This document shows positions 1 through 6,394 of a DNA stretch of 8,130 nucleotides, in pieces (position 1 is the stretch's first letter; each line of letters opens with the position of its first letter). Under the pieces are notes generated by a model, which worked only from the letters and a program-made list of their open reading frames with translations, was not told where the DNA came from and did not search any database. The position numbers and the translations under genes were made by a program. The stretch is taken from positions 1 to 8,130 of the forward strand of contig JABUEV010000087.1 in the NCBI GenBank assembly GCA_013314865.1. The letters run 5' to 3'. This DNA is from Bacteroidales bacterium. Lineage in GTDB: Bacteria > Bacteroidota > Bacteroidia > Bacteroidales > VadinHA17.

Positions 1-1430
1 CCTCTCAGGCTAAGCTTCTAGGGCTAAAGCCTGCAAACGGGCAGAGTTATTTTCAGCCTTTCACGGTCATTCGCAAATCTATCGATCAATCAAAGACAAA
101 AATACAGGTGATTGAAGAAGGCAAAGAACCTGTGACAATTGCCAGACCGATTGTACAGTGGTTACCCGATATTGCCACACTTTTCTCCGCAGAGGAGGAG
201 GTTGTTTTTGCAGGTTATGGAATTAAAGCTGAAAAATACAACTACAATGATTTTGAAAATGTGCAGACTGAAGGGAAAATATTACTGGTAATGAACAGGG
301 GGCCGCTCAGTGAGGACGGCAAAAAATTCCTGTTTGACGATACCAATTGGAATTCCTTCATGAATATTCAGCTGAAGCTGATGAGCCTGATGTCGGCAAA
401 GGCAAAGGCTATAATAATGGTAATGGATCCCAAGTCAGGAAATCTTTCGGTGCATGAGCAGTACCCGGGCATCTCGGCTCAGCTGTCAGGTTCTATGTAT
501 ATGAAAGGAGGAAGGGCTCCTATGATGGGGCTTCCGGGCATGACAAACCTGATCTTTGTGCACAGGGATGTTGCAGACGAACTCCTTAAAGGAACAGGTT
601 ACTCGCTTGAAAGCCTCCAGAAAGAAATTGACCTGTCTCTTAAGCCCCATTCGTTTGTTATTCCTGGTAAAAAACTGCGGATTGATGAGTTTCCGCTTGA
701 GGAAGAAAAGACTCTGAATAACGTTGCAGCATATCTTGAAGGATCTGATTCTGTATTAAAAGATGAAGTGGTAATTTTCTCCTGTCACTCCGACCATGTC
801 GGTGAAATTGGCGGTCAGGTTTACTGCGGTGCTGACGATAATGCAACTGGATGTGCAGCCCTGCTTGAAATAGCCGATGCATTCTCGAGCCTTCCGAAGC
901 TTCCTCTCAGGTCAGTTCTTTTTCTCTGGGTCGCTGGTGAAGAAATAGGCCTGTACGGATCAAAATGGTACACCGAGAATCCGCTATTCCCGCTTGAAAA
1001 AACCGTGGCCGACCTGAATATTGACATGATAGGCAGAACAAAGAGTCCTGCCGATACCCTTTCAGACACTCCAATGACAGGCCCGACATCTGTGTTTGTC
1101 ATAACAGGGTACCAGAGTAAAGAACTGGTAAAAATCGCCGACGACATTGACAAAAAGTCAGTTCTGGATTTTGACTACAGCCTTAGCGGAAGAAACCACC
1201 CTCTACAGCTTTTTTCAAGAAGTGACCATTATAATTTTGTAAAAAAAGACATTCCGGTATTATTTTTTTCGACCGGTATTCATACCGATTATCATCAGCC
1301 TGGTGATGTAGTGGAAAAAATAGAATTTACAAAAATGGAACTGATCGTTAAAGCCATTTATGAAATAGGCTTTACTGTTGCCAATCAGAAATCCAGGATT
1401 GTTGTTGACAATCCTTTCAGCAAGTGGTAA
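1..1430 (+). CDS. Secreted M28 family zinc peptidase with PA domain, 5'-truncated by the window edge
   Basis: The frame is open from base 3 to the TAA at 1428-1430, giving 475 residues with no start; an internal GTG at 108 is not the true start because upstream codons (SQAKLLGLKPANG...) read like the helical N-terminal part of M28 peptidases. Residues of about 60-190 form a protease-associated (PA) domain insert beginning VVFAGYGI. The catalytic domain follows with all expected two-zinc ligands: His262 in the HSDH motif, Asp278 in GADDNATG, the catalytic Glu313 and Glu314 in AGEEIGLYGS, Asp341 in NIDMIGR and His431 in DYHQPGD. The family removes N-terminal amino acids from peptides using two zinc ions, and homologues of this architecture are usually exported. 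The signal peptide would lie in the missing 5' part, so export is inferred. The site is complete, so the enzyme is probably active; the specific substrate cannot be read from the sequence. The gene converges on the 5'-nucleotidase gene 19 bases downstream. Confidence 0.93.
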   Translation, partial: SQAKLLGLKPANGQSYFQPFTVIRKSIDQSKTKIQVIEEGKEPVTIARPIVQWLPDIATLFSAEEEVVFAGYGIKAEKYNYNDFENVQTEGKILLVMNRGPLSEDGKKFLFDDTNWNSFMNIQLKLMSLMSAKAKAIIMVMDPKSGNLSVHEQYPGISAQLSGSMYMKGGRAPMMGLPGMTNLIFVHRDVADELLKGTGYSLESLQKEIDLSLKPHSFVIPGKKLRIDEFPLEEEKTLNNVAAYLEGSDSVLKDEVVIFSCHSDHVGEIGGQVYCGADDNATGCAALLEIADAFSSLPKLPLRSVLFLWVAGEEIGLYGSKWYTENPLFPLEKTVADLNIDMIGRTKSPADTLSDTPMTGPTSVFVITGYQSKELVKIADDIDKKSVLDFDYSLSGRNHPLQLFSRSDHYNFVKKDIPVLFFSTGIHTDYHQPGDVVEKIEFTKMELIVKAIYEIGFTVANQKSRIVVDNPFSKW

Positions 1431-1449
1431 GAAACAGACTGCCTGACTG

Positions 1450-3246
1450 CTAATTACCTTCAAAGAAGGTTTTAACTGAAGAAGAGTATTTTCTGTCAAT
1501 TTCGGGTATTGAATCGCCGTCTGTATCGGCCATTGATGCCAGATACTCCATCAGTGCAAGCCACTCTTTACCTTCCTGCAATCCTTCAGTTACTTCATTC
1601 ATGTCAATTACTGTGGTCTTCATGTCAGTTATCTTCTTCCCTTCAGCATTTTTCGGAACCACATTTACAAGCCCGAAACTCATTTTTTTTATGATTCCAA
1701 TAAATTCCAGCATATATGAGTTGGCTGTGATTGAATAAAGAGTACTGTTCTTTTTTGAAAAGTCTACCACTGACGGGTTGCCCTCCCTGTCAATTATTTC
1801 TATTTTCTTTATTTTTCTGAACAATCCCTTTCCGGGGTCATACTTAACGCGGAAACCAGAATAGTAGCAGAAATTATCGGGGCTTGACTTATAAGCGACC
1901 TGAAGTATTTCGAGAATATTTTTTAACTCTTTACCTGTGACATACAGACGTGCCAGAGGATATCCAGGTATGTTGTCCGAGCCTGATCCCAGCGACATTA
2001 TTCTGAAGATATCAGGTGCCTTTTGAATTCCGGGAACAATATTATCCCTGACAACACCTGCGGCAACCATAGCAATGTCAGTTCCGGACGGCGAATGTTT
2101 GTTTACGTAAAAATGAATTGCATCAGCAATCATAGGTCCGAGGTTGCTTGAAATGAAGTCGCCGTTAACATCACATTCCAGAGGAAAATCTGTTTCTGTG
2201 ACCGGTTTTTCATAATCATATCCGAGAGGCTGGAGAATCTCAGTGGTTATTCTGTTGCGCTGTTCATCTATGGCCTGCTGTATTGCTTCATCTCCCTTTA
2301 CTCTGTCATCCACCGGGATAAGCCTGTAATTATCCGTAACAGTCTTGTTGTCAGCATATGTCATTTCAAGCCTTCCGACATATTTTCCATATTCCCCTGT
2401 CTGCACAATTGTTACTCCGTTAACAATCAATGGCTTTTCAAGTTTTGTATGGGTATGTCCGCTCAGTATGACATTAATTCCGGGTACAGCCCTGGCAAGC
2501 TTAACATCCTCTCCGCTCCATTCTCCTTTTTTGTTTTTCTCAATACCCGAATGAGAGATACATATTATTATATCACATCCTGAATTTTTGAGTTCCTTAA
2601 CCATCTTCTTCGCTGTGGAAATCTGTTTGGCAAAGGTCACAGGAGGTGCATAAGGTGCATCATGATCGGCAACTTTCCCAAATATTGAAAAGAAGCCAAT
2701 TTTTATTCCGTTTCTTTCCACAATAAAGCTCCGGCGGAGTATGTCTTCATTAAGCAGTTTTTCGAGTTTATCATCCCCGTTATCCTTACTGCTGAACACT
2801 GCGTTACTGCAGAGCACGGCAGGTATCTCACCCCTAGCCTTTGAAGAGGTAAGTATTTCAGCAAGCTTGCCAGGTCCGAAATCAAATTCATGGTTCCCGA
2901 GACACACCACATCATATCCCATTCTGCGCATAAGACTTAACTGAAATCCAGTACTGACCTCAAGACTCTGAAACAGCGTCCCCATAAGAAAGTCGCCTCC
3001 GTCAGAAATTATTGTTATTCCTTCATTTGTGTCTTTTTCATTTTTAATAATTGCAGCAATCCTTGAGAAACCTCCGACAGTCTGATCATCATTGATCGAC
3101 AGAGGTGAGAATACTGATTCCGGAGAGTAACCCTGCAGTCTTGAATGAAGGTCATTCGTATGAATTATCACAATCTTTACAGGCTGTGCGGCAAATGTAA
3201 TTGCTGTTATAGCTGATGCAAACATCCAGACCAGAAACTTTTTCAT
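1450..3246 (-). CDS. Secreted bifunctional metallophosphatase/5'-nucleotidase (UDP-sugar hydrolase-like)
   Basis: This 598-residue protein starts with a Sec signal peptide (MKKFLVWMFASAITAITFAA, likely cleaved near residue 20). The calcineurin-like metallophosphatase domain follows at about 24-290, with its metal-site motifs intact: Asp32 and His34 in HTNDLHS, Asp85 in SDGGDFLMG, Asn118-His119 in GNHEFDFG, His232 in SHSG, and His264/His266 in GHTHT. A 5'-nucleotidase C-terminal domain spans about 355-555 and contains RDNIVPG, VTGKELKNILE and the YYSGF segment, whose aromatic residue corresponds to a base-stacking position in UshA. The family hydrolyses 5'-nucleotides and sometimes UDP-sugars in the periplasm, releasing nucleoside and phosphate. 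The second nucleotide-binding motif (usually GGDGY-like) is not evident near NSYMLEF, so the substrate may differ. A short acidic loop (Asp574 to Asp584) resembles a calcium-binding repeat. ATG at 3246 gives the complete signal peptide; no good ribosome binding site is visible. It lies 109 bases downstream of folC. Confidence 0.93.
   Translation of the reverse strand: MKKFLVWMFASAITAITFAAQPVKIVIIHTNDLHSRLQGYSPESVFSPLSINDDQTVGGFSRIAAIIKNEKDTNEGITIISDGGDFLMGTLFQSLEVSTGFQLSLMRRMGYDVVCLGNHEFDFGPGKLAEILTSSKARGEIPAVLCSNAVFSSKDNGDDKLEKLLNEDILRRSFIVERNGIKIGFFSIFGKVADHDAPYAPPVTFAKQISTAKKMVKELKNSGCDIIICISHSGIEKNKKGEWSGEDVKLARAVPGINVILSGHTHTKLEKPLIVNGVTIVQTGEYGKYVGRLEMTYADNKTVTDNYRLIPVDDRVKGDEAIQQAIDEQRNRITTEILQPLGYDYEKPVTETDFPLECDVNGDFISSNLGPMIADAIHFYVNKHSPSGTDIAMVAAGVVRDNIVPGIQKAPDIFRIMSLGSGSDNIPGYPLARLYVTGKELKNILEILQVAYKSSPDNFCYYSGFRVKYDPGKGLFRKIKKIEIIDREGNPSVVDFSKKNSTLYSITANSYMLEFIGIIKKMSFGLVNVVPKNAEGKKITDMKTTVIDMNEVTEGLQEGKEWLALMEYLASMADTDGDSIPEIDRKYSSSVKTFFEGN
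1456..1473 (+). terminator. Possible weak terminator hairpin of the M28 peptidase gene
   Basis: A perfect 6-bp inverted repeat, ACCTTC (1456-1461) and GAAGGT (1465-1470) with an AAA loop, is followed on the plus strand by a short T run (1470-1473), 26 bases after the peptidase stop codon. It lies inside the last codons of the convergent 5'-nucleotidase gene, where it encodes Thr-Phe-Phe-Glu-Gly. The stem is short and the T run has only four bases, so this may be chance. The minus strand has no T run after the hairpin. Confidence 0.25.
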
Positions 3247-3355
3247 CTTTCAGAAATTAAAATATCATTATCATTCAGGTATACATCTTTTAAATTCGCG
3301 AAGCATAAAGCAGAAGCTCTACTAATGCGGGCATAAAATATTAAAATTAATAATT
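3247..3355. other. Spacer between folC and the 5'-nucleotidase gene, no clear feature
   Basis: This 109-base gap on the shared minus-strand unit contains an AT-only 6-bp inverted repeat (3339-3352) just after the folC stop, too weak to call a terminator, and no good TAnnTTTG promoter match for the nucleotidase gene. Cotranscription of the two genes is therefore possible but uncertain. Confidence 0.5.
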
Positions 3356-4645
3356 TCAAACCACTTCTGCAACAATAAATGTACTGCCCCCAATAAAAAT
3401 AACATCTTCCGGCGAAGAACATGAAAGAGCTTTGTTGAGAGCGCTTTTCACATCCGGGAAAGCCATTCCCTTAAGGTTGTATTTCAGGGCTTCATTCATA
3501 AGTATTTCAGAATCGAGAGCTCTCTGGACAGATGCTTTGGCAAAGTAATAATCAGCATCTGCTGGGAACAGAGGAAGAACAGATCCAAGGTCTTTGTCAT
3601 TCACAAAGCCAATCACAAAATGAAGCCTGCGGCAAGGAATTTTTGCAAGCTGACTGACTGCATATTCAATGCCTTCTTTGTTGTGACCTGTATCGCAGAT
3701 AACGAGAGGGTCACACCCGATGATCTGCCAGCGTCCCTGAAGACCGGTATTCTTAACAGTATTCCTGATTCCCTTTAAAATATGTTCATCAGTTACCTTA
3801 AAAAGACTCTTCAAAAACTGAAAAGTCTGGAAGAGTGTCTGCAGGTTTTTGGCCTGGTAATCACCCCCCAATGGTATAATTCCATCAAATATTTTTCCGG
3901 TATTAAGGTCTTTGACATGAAAAACCCTTTTTCCATCAGCCGGATTGAAATCATCCAGGGTGCACTTAAAATTCTGGTCTGCAAATTTTATTTCTGACTT
4001 TAGTTCATCAGCCTTTGAGATAAAAACATCATTCAATTCAGATGAGCCCTCCCCTATTACAACGGGAATATTTTCTTTTATAATTCCGGCCTTTTCATAA
4101 GCAACTTTCCGGAGCGTATCTCCCAGAAGGTCCATGTGGTCATGTCCGATATTTGTAATTACAGAAAGAACAGGGGTGATTATATTGGTTGAATCAAGCC
4201 TTCCTCCAAGACCGGTTTCAATTACCGCCACATCTGTCTGGTTATCGGCAAAATATTTAAATGCCATTGCAACTGTCATTTCAAAAAATGAAGGTTTCAC
4301 CTGTCCTATGAAATCAGAATGATTCTTTACAAAACGGATAACGTCGTTTTTCGGGATCATTTTCCCGTTCAGTCTTATCCGCTCTCTGAAATCCTTTAGA
4401 TGGGGTGAAGTGTAAAGGCCTGTTTTGTATCCTGCCTCCATCAATATGGAAGCTGTCATGTGTGAAACCGACCCTTTTCCGTTAGTACCGGCAATATGAA
4501 TTGAAGTATATTTTTTATGCGGGTGTCCGAGGTAATTATCAAGAGCTGTGATATTTCCGAGGTCATTCCTGTAAGCAGCCTTTCCGATTCTATGATAAGC
4601 CGGCAGTTGGCTGTAAAGAAATTCAAGCGTCTCTTTATATGTCAT
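3356..4645 (-). CDS. folC: Bifunctional dihydrofolate synthase/folylpolyglutamate synthase
   Basis: FolC is a cytoplasmic ATP-dependent Mur-ligase-family enzyme that adds glutamate to dihydropteroate to make dihydrofolate and extends the polyglutamate tail of reduced folates. The 429-residue product has the normal family length. Visible signatures in order: the P-loop GTNGKGS (53-59), TSPHLKDFRERI (a folate/ATP-binding segment), ETGLGGRLDSTN (from Glu143), the TNIGHDH motif, Lys185 in EKAGIIK (the position of the carbamylated lysine in this superfamily), GGDYQAKN and GLQGRW at the start of the C-terminal domain, and Asp318/His321 in CDTGHN. The C-terminus ends in the usual GGSTFIVAEV. The ATG at 4645 gives a standard N-terminus. 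A composite repeat starts ten bases upstream of this start, so the promoter is probably beyond it. Whether the enzyme has both activities or only one cannot be decided from sequence. Confidence 0.97.
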   Translation of the reverse strand: MTYKETLEFLYSQLPAYHRIGKAAYRNDLGNITALDNYLGHPHKKYTSIHIAGTNGKGSVSHMTASILMEAGYKTGLYTSPHLKDFRERIRLNGKMIPKNDVIRFVKNHSDFIGQVKPSFFEMTVAMAFKYFADNQTDVAVIETGLGGRLDSTNIITPVLSVITNIGHDHMDLLGDTLRKVAYEKAGIIKENIPVVIGEGSSELNDVFISKADELKSEIKFADQNFKCTLDDFNPADGKRVFHVKDLNTGKIFDGIIPLGGDYQAKNLQTLFQTFQFLKSLFKVTDEHILKGIRNTVKNTGLQGRWQIIGCDPLVICDTGHNKEGIEYAVSQLAKIPCRRLHFVIGFVNDKDLGSVLPLFPADADYYFAKASVQRALDSEILMNEALKYNLKGMAFPDVKSALNKALSCSSPEDVIFIGGSTFIVAEVV

Positions 4646-4654
4646 ATTGGTAAA

Positions 4655-4696
4655 GGTTTAGGTCTGTAGGCTGTATGCGGAAGGCGGTGGGCAGGG
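4655..4696. repeat. GC-rich degenerate heptamer array (GGCNGTA-like)
   Basis: Six 7-base units run head to tail from 4655 to 4696: GGTTTAG, then GTCTGTA, then GGCTGTA, then TGCGGAA, then GGCGGTG, then GGCAGGG. They share a loose GGCNGTA consensus and the phase is kept at exactly seven bases. The array begins ten bases upstream of the folC start codon and abuts the 43-base tandem repeat. Similar short heptamer repeats are known from cyanobacterial intergenic regions (STRR sequences); the link to those is by analogy only. Confidence 0.6.
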
Positions 4697-4698
4697 CA

Positions 4699-4784
4699 AT
4701 CCCGCAGGGCGGGATTGGCTGTATCTGTTCGCCAAAATCCGCTCCCGCCTCGCGGGATTGCCTCACTGCGTTCGCCAAAATCCG
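4699..4784. repeat. Two tandem copies of a 43-base unit, each with a small hairpin
   Basis: Bases 4699-4741 and 4742-4784 align without gaps at 33 of 43 positions. The conserved parts are TCCCGC, GCGGGATTG and the exact 15-mer GTTCGCCAAAATCCG (4727-4741 and 4770-4784); the loop and the centre diverge. Each copy carries an inverted repeat: CAATCCCGC/GCGGGATTG with a 3-base loop at 4697-4717 in the first, and TCCCGC/GCGGGA with a 3-base loop at 4743-4757 in the second. The loop bases differ (AGG against CTC) while the stem is kept, consistent with a structure-bearing or transposable small intergenic repeat. No open frame in it looks like a real protein. Confidence 0.8.
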
Positions 4785-4811
4785 AAATCCGAAATCCGCA
4801 ATCCAAAATCC
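4777..4811. repeat. Five tandem heptamers, consensus RMAATCC
   Basis: Five perfectly phased 7-base units occupy 4777-4811: AAAATCC, GAAATCC twice, GCAATCC, AAAATCC. They differ only at the first two bases. The first unit overlaps the end of the second 43-base copy. Read on the minus strand they encode a repetitive Arg-Ile-Ser-Asp-Phe-Gly-like string, a typical product of such repeats rather than a gene. Confidence 0.85.
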
Positions 4812-4830
4812 TCTCCCCTGGTGTTACTAT

Positions 4831-4838
4831 TAAACATA
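4831..4838 (-). promoter_or_regulatory. Possible -7 element of a folC promoter beyond the repeat
   Basis: On the minus strand this reads TATGTTTA, seven of eight positions of the Bacteroidota -7 consensus TAnnTTTG. No -33 TTTG/TTG is found at the usual 19-21 base distance. If real, the folC transcript would have a leader of roughly 180 bases containing the whole composite repeat. The region is AT-rich, so a near match may occur by chance. Confidence 0.2.
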
Positions 4839-4915
4839 CTTTCAACACATCACTCATTAATACTTTATTTTCGCTATTTTTGTAAACTTCGACGCGCCTG
4901 TTGATTAGTGGACTA

Positions 4916-4923
4916 TATATTTG
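4916..4923 (+). promoter_or_regulatory. Candidate Bacteroidota -7 promoter element of phoH
   Basis: TATATTTG matches the Bacteroidota sigma-factor -7 consensus TAnnTTTG at all fixed positions and ends 19 bases before the phoH ATG at 4943, leaving a short leader. The only nearby TTG (4901-4903) is 12 bases upstream, too close for the usual 19-21 base spacer, so the -33 half is not convincing. A second perfect -7 match, TATTTTTG, lies at 4875-4882, also without a good -33 partner. Confidence 0.35.
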
Positions 4924-4942
4924 AATATAAAGTATTTAACTA

Positions 4943-6277
4943 ATGAGAAAGAAACATAACAAAAAAATTTTCATAATTGACACCAATGTTCTTCTGCACG
5001 ATTACAAATGTATTTACAAATTTGAAGAAAATGACGTTGTGATTCCCATAGTAGTGCTTGAAGAACTTGACAAATTTAAGAAAGGCAATGATCTTATAAA
5101 TTTTCATGCACGTGAATTTACACGTGAGCTTGACAAGTTTTCTGGCGATATGTTGCTTACTGCCAATATACCATTGGGCGAGAACCTTGGGAATCTTCAT
5201 ATAGAGACAGGAAAGGATTTTTCGGAAAAAGTAAGTCAGTCGTTCCCTGAAAGGAATGCTGATCACAGGATACTTGCAATAGCAGAGTATGTCTGCAATA
5301 CCAACAAAGACAAGGTTGTAGTTCTCATCACCAAGGATATAAACCTGCGGATGAAGGCAAAATCCCTTGGTATAATGGCACAGGACTATCAGAATGACAA
5401 AGTAGCCAATATAGATGACCTTTACAAGGGCATCCAGGTTCTTGAAGGAGTGGGACACAACCTTATTAACAAGCTTTATGAAGTACCTGAAGGTGTTCAT
5501 GCATCTGAATTCAACCTGGACACTTCAATGAAAGGGCATCAGTTTTTTATAATGAAAAACAGCGGTGCCAGTGCCCTTGCTCACTATAATCCGGTCAATA
5601 AGATGCTTACAAGGGTTATCAAGCAGACAGCTTATGGAATAGATCCCAGAAATGCTGAACAGACTTTTGCACTGGATGCATTGACAAATCCCGATATTCA
5701 GCTGGTTTCACTGACAGGAAAGGCAGGGACGGGCAAAACCCTTCTTGCTCTTGCGGCCGCGTTGCAGCAGCATAAAAGGTACAAACAGATATTCCTGGCA
5801 CGCCCGATAGTTCCTCTTGCAAACCGGGATCTCGGATATCTGCCGGGCGATGTAAAGGAAAAAATAGAACCATACATGCAGCCCCTGTATGACAACCTTA
5901 CTGTCATCAAGCACCGGTTCAGCCACCAGAGCCCCGAGTTTCTCAGAATTAATGACATGATGAAAGAGGAAAAGCTTGTGATTACGCCTCTTGCATATAT
6001 CAGGGGCCGAAGCCTCTCAAGCATTTATTTTATTGTTGACGAAGCCCAGAACCTCACACCTCATGAAATAAAAACTATCATAACCAGGGCAGGTGAAGGA
6101 ACTAAAATGGTCTTTACAGGGGATATTGAACAGATAGATTCTCCCTATCTTGATACCGCTTCAAACGGATTAAGCTATCTTTCAGACAAAATGAAGGAAC
6201 AGGATATTTTTGCACATGTCAACCTTGTTAAGGGTGAAAGAAGTTTTCTTGCCGAACTCGCCAGTAAACTGCTTTGA
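4943..6277 (+). CDS. phoH: PIN-PhoH protein (PhoH2-type ATPase with PIN ribonuclease domain)
   Basis: The 444-residue cytoplasmic protein fuses an N-terminal PIN nuclease domain (about 8-150) to a C-terminal PhoH ATPase domain (about 235-440). PIN acidic residues are visible: Asp13 in IIDTNVLLHD, Glu40/Glu41 in VLEELDKFK, Asp107 in ADHRILA and Asp132 in TKDINLRMKA. The PhoH domain shows a Walker A motif GKAGTGKT (259-266, Lys265), the ARPIVPLANRDLGYLPGD signature and a Walker B/DEAQN box (Asp366-Glu367), followed by FTGDIEQID. This is the PhoH2 architecture; mycobacterial PhoH2 is reported as an RNA helicase with ribonuclease activity, so a role in RNA processing or turnover is likely. No small antitoxin-like frame precedes it, unlike the mycobacterial phoAT-phoH2 arrangement. 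It is divergent from folC across the repeat region and is followed 117 bases later by the DUF1080 gene. Both active sites look intact. Confidence 0.96.
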   Translation: MRKKHNKKIFIIDTNVLLHDYKCIYKFEENDVVIPIVVLEELDKFKKGNDLINFHAREFTRELDKFSGDMLLTANIPLGENLGNLHIETGKDFSEKVSQSFPERNADHRILAIAEYVCNTNKDKVVVLITKDINLRMKAKSLGIMAQDYQNDKVANIDDLYKGIQVLEGVGHNLINKLYEVPEGVHASEFNLDTSMKGHQFFIMKNSGASALAHYNPVNKMLTRVIKQTAYGIDPRNAEQTFALDALTNPDIQLVSLTGKAGTGKTLLALAAALQQHKRYKQIFLARPIVPLANRDLGYLPGDVKEKIEPYMQPLYDNLTVIKHRFSHQSPEFLRINDMMKEEKLVITPLAYIRGRSLSSIYFIVDEAQNLTPHEIKTIITRAGEGTKMVFTGDIEQIDSPYLDTASNGLSYLSDKMKEQDIFAHVNLVKGERSFLAELASKLL

Positions 6278-6394
6278 TGACAGGTTCTTTCAGGAATGTT
6301 ATACTATCAATTTAAGCAACATTATATATTGAATCAATTGTCAGCAAGTTTTGATATCAACCTCCGGAAAGTGAACCACAAAATCTAAAAACTT
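6278..6394. other. AT-rich spacer between phoH and the DUF1080 gene, no clear feature
   Basis: This 117-base gap has no strong terminator hairpin, no perfect TAnnTTTG element and no Shine-Dalgarno sequence before the ATG at 6395; the last bases before that ATG are A-rich, which is common in Bacteroidota translation starts. A separate promoter for the downstream gene is possible but not shown. Confidence 0.5.

Noticed and set aside
821..1153. A 110-codon minus-strand open frame inside the M28 peptidase gene
   Set aside because: It is antisense to the conserved zinc-site region and has no recognisable domain; a shadow of the real frame.
3339..3352. Terminator after folC
   Set aside because: The inverted repeat is only six A/T pairs with a two-base loop, too weak to terminate transcription.
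4697..4717. Rho-independent terminator
   Set aside because: The 9-bp stem is strong, but neither strand has a T run after it and no gene ends nearby, since both flanking genes start there.
4697..4811. CRISPR array
   Set aside because: There are only two imperfect 43-base copies directly abutting without spacers, plus 7-base repeats; no cas genes are present.
4642..4857. A 71-codon minus-strand open frame through the folC-phoH intergenic region
   Set aside because: Its translation is mostly read-through of the heptamers and the 43-base repeats (a repetitive Arg-Ile-Ser-Asp-Phe-Gly string), it overlaps the folC start, and it resembles no family.
4940..5500. A 186-codon minus-strand open frame opposite the PIN domain of phoH
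   Set aside because: It lies entirely antisense to a well-supported gene, is composed of Phe/Ile/Lys/Tyr-rich low-complexity sequence expected from the complement of AT-rich codons, and shows no motif.
5698..6024. A 108-codon minus-strand open frame inside the PhoH ATPase domain
   Set aside because: It is antisense to Walker A and the PhoH signature, with no start context or similarity; a shadow frame.
6328..6345. Operator-like palindrome around TTGAATCAA before the DUF1080 gene
   Set aside because: It is a 5-bp arm with a single-base centre in AT-rich sequence, expected by chance, and not positioned with a recognisable promoter.
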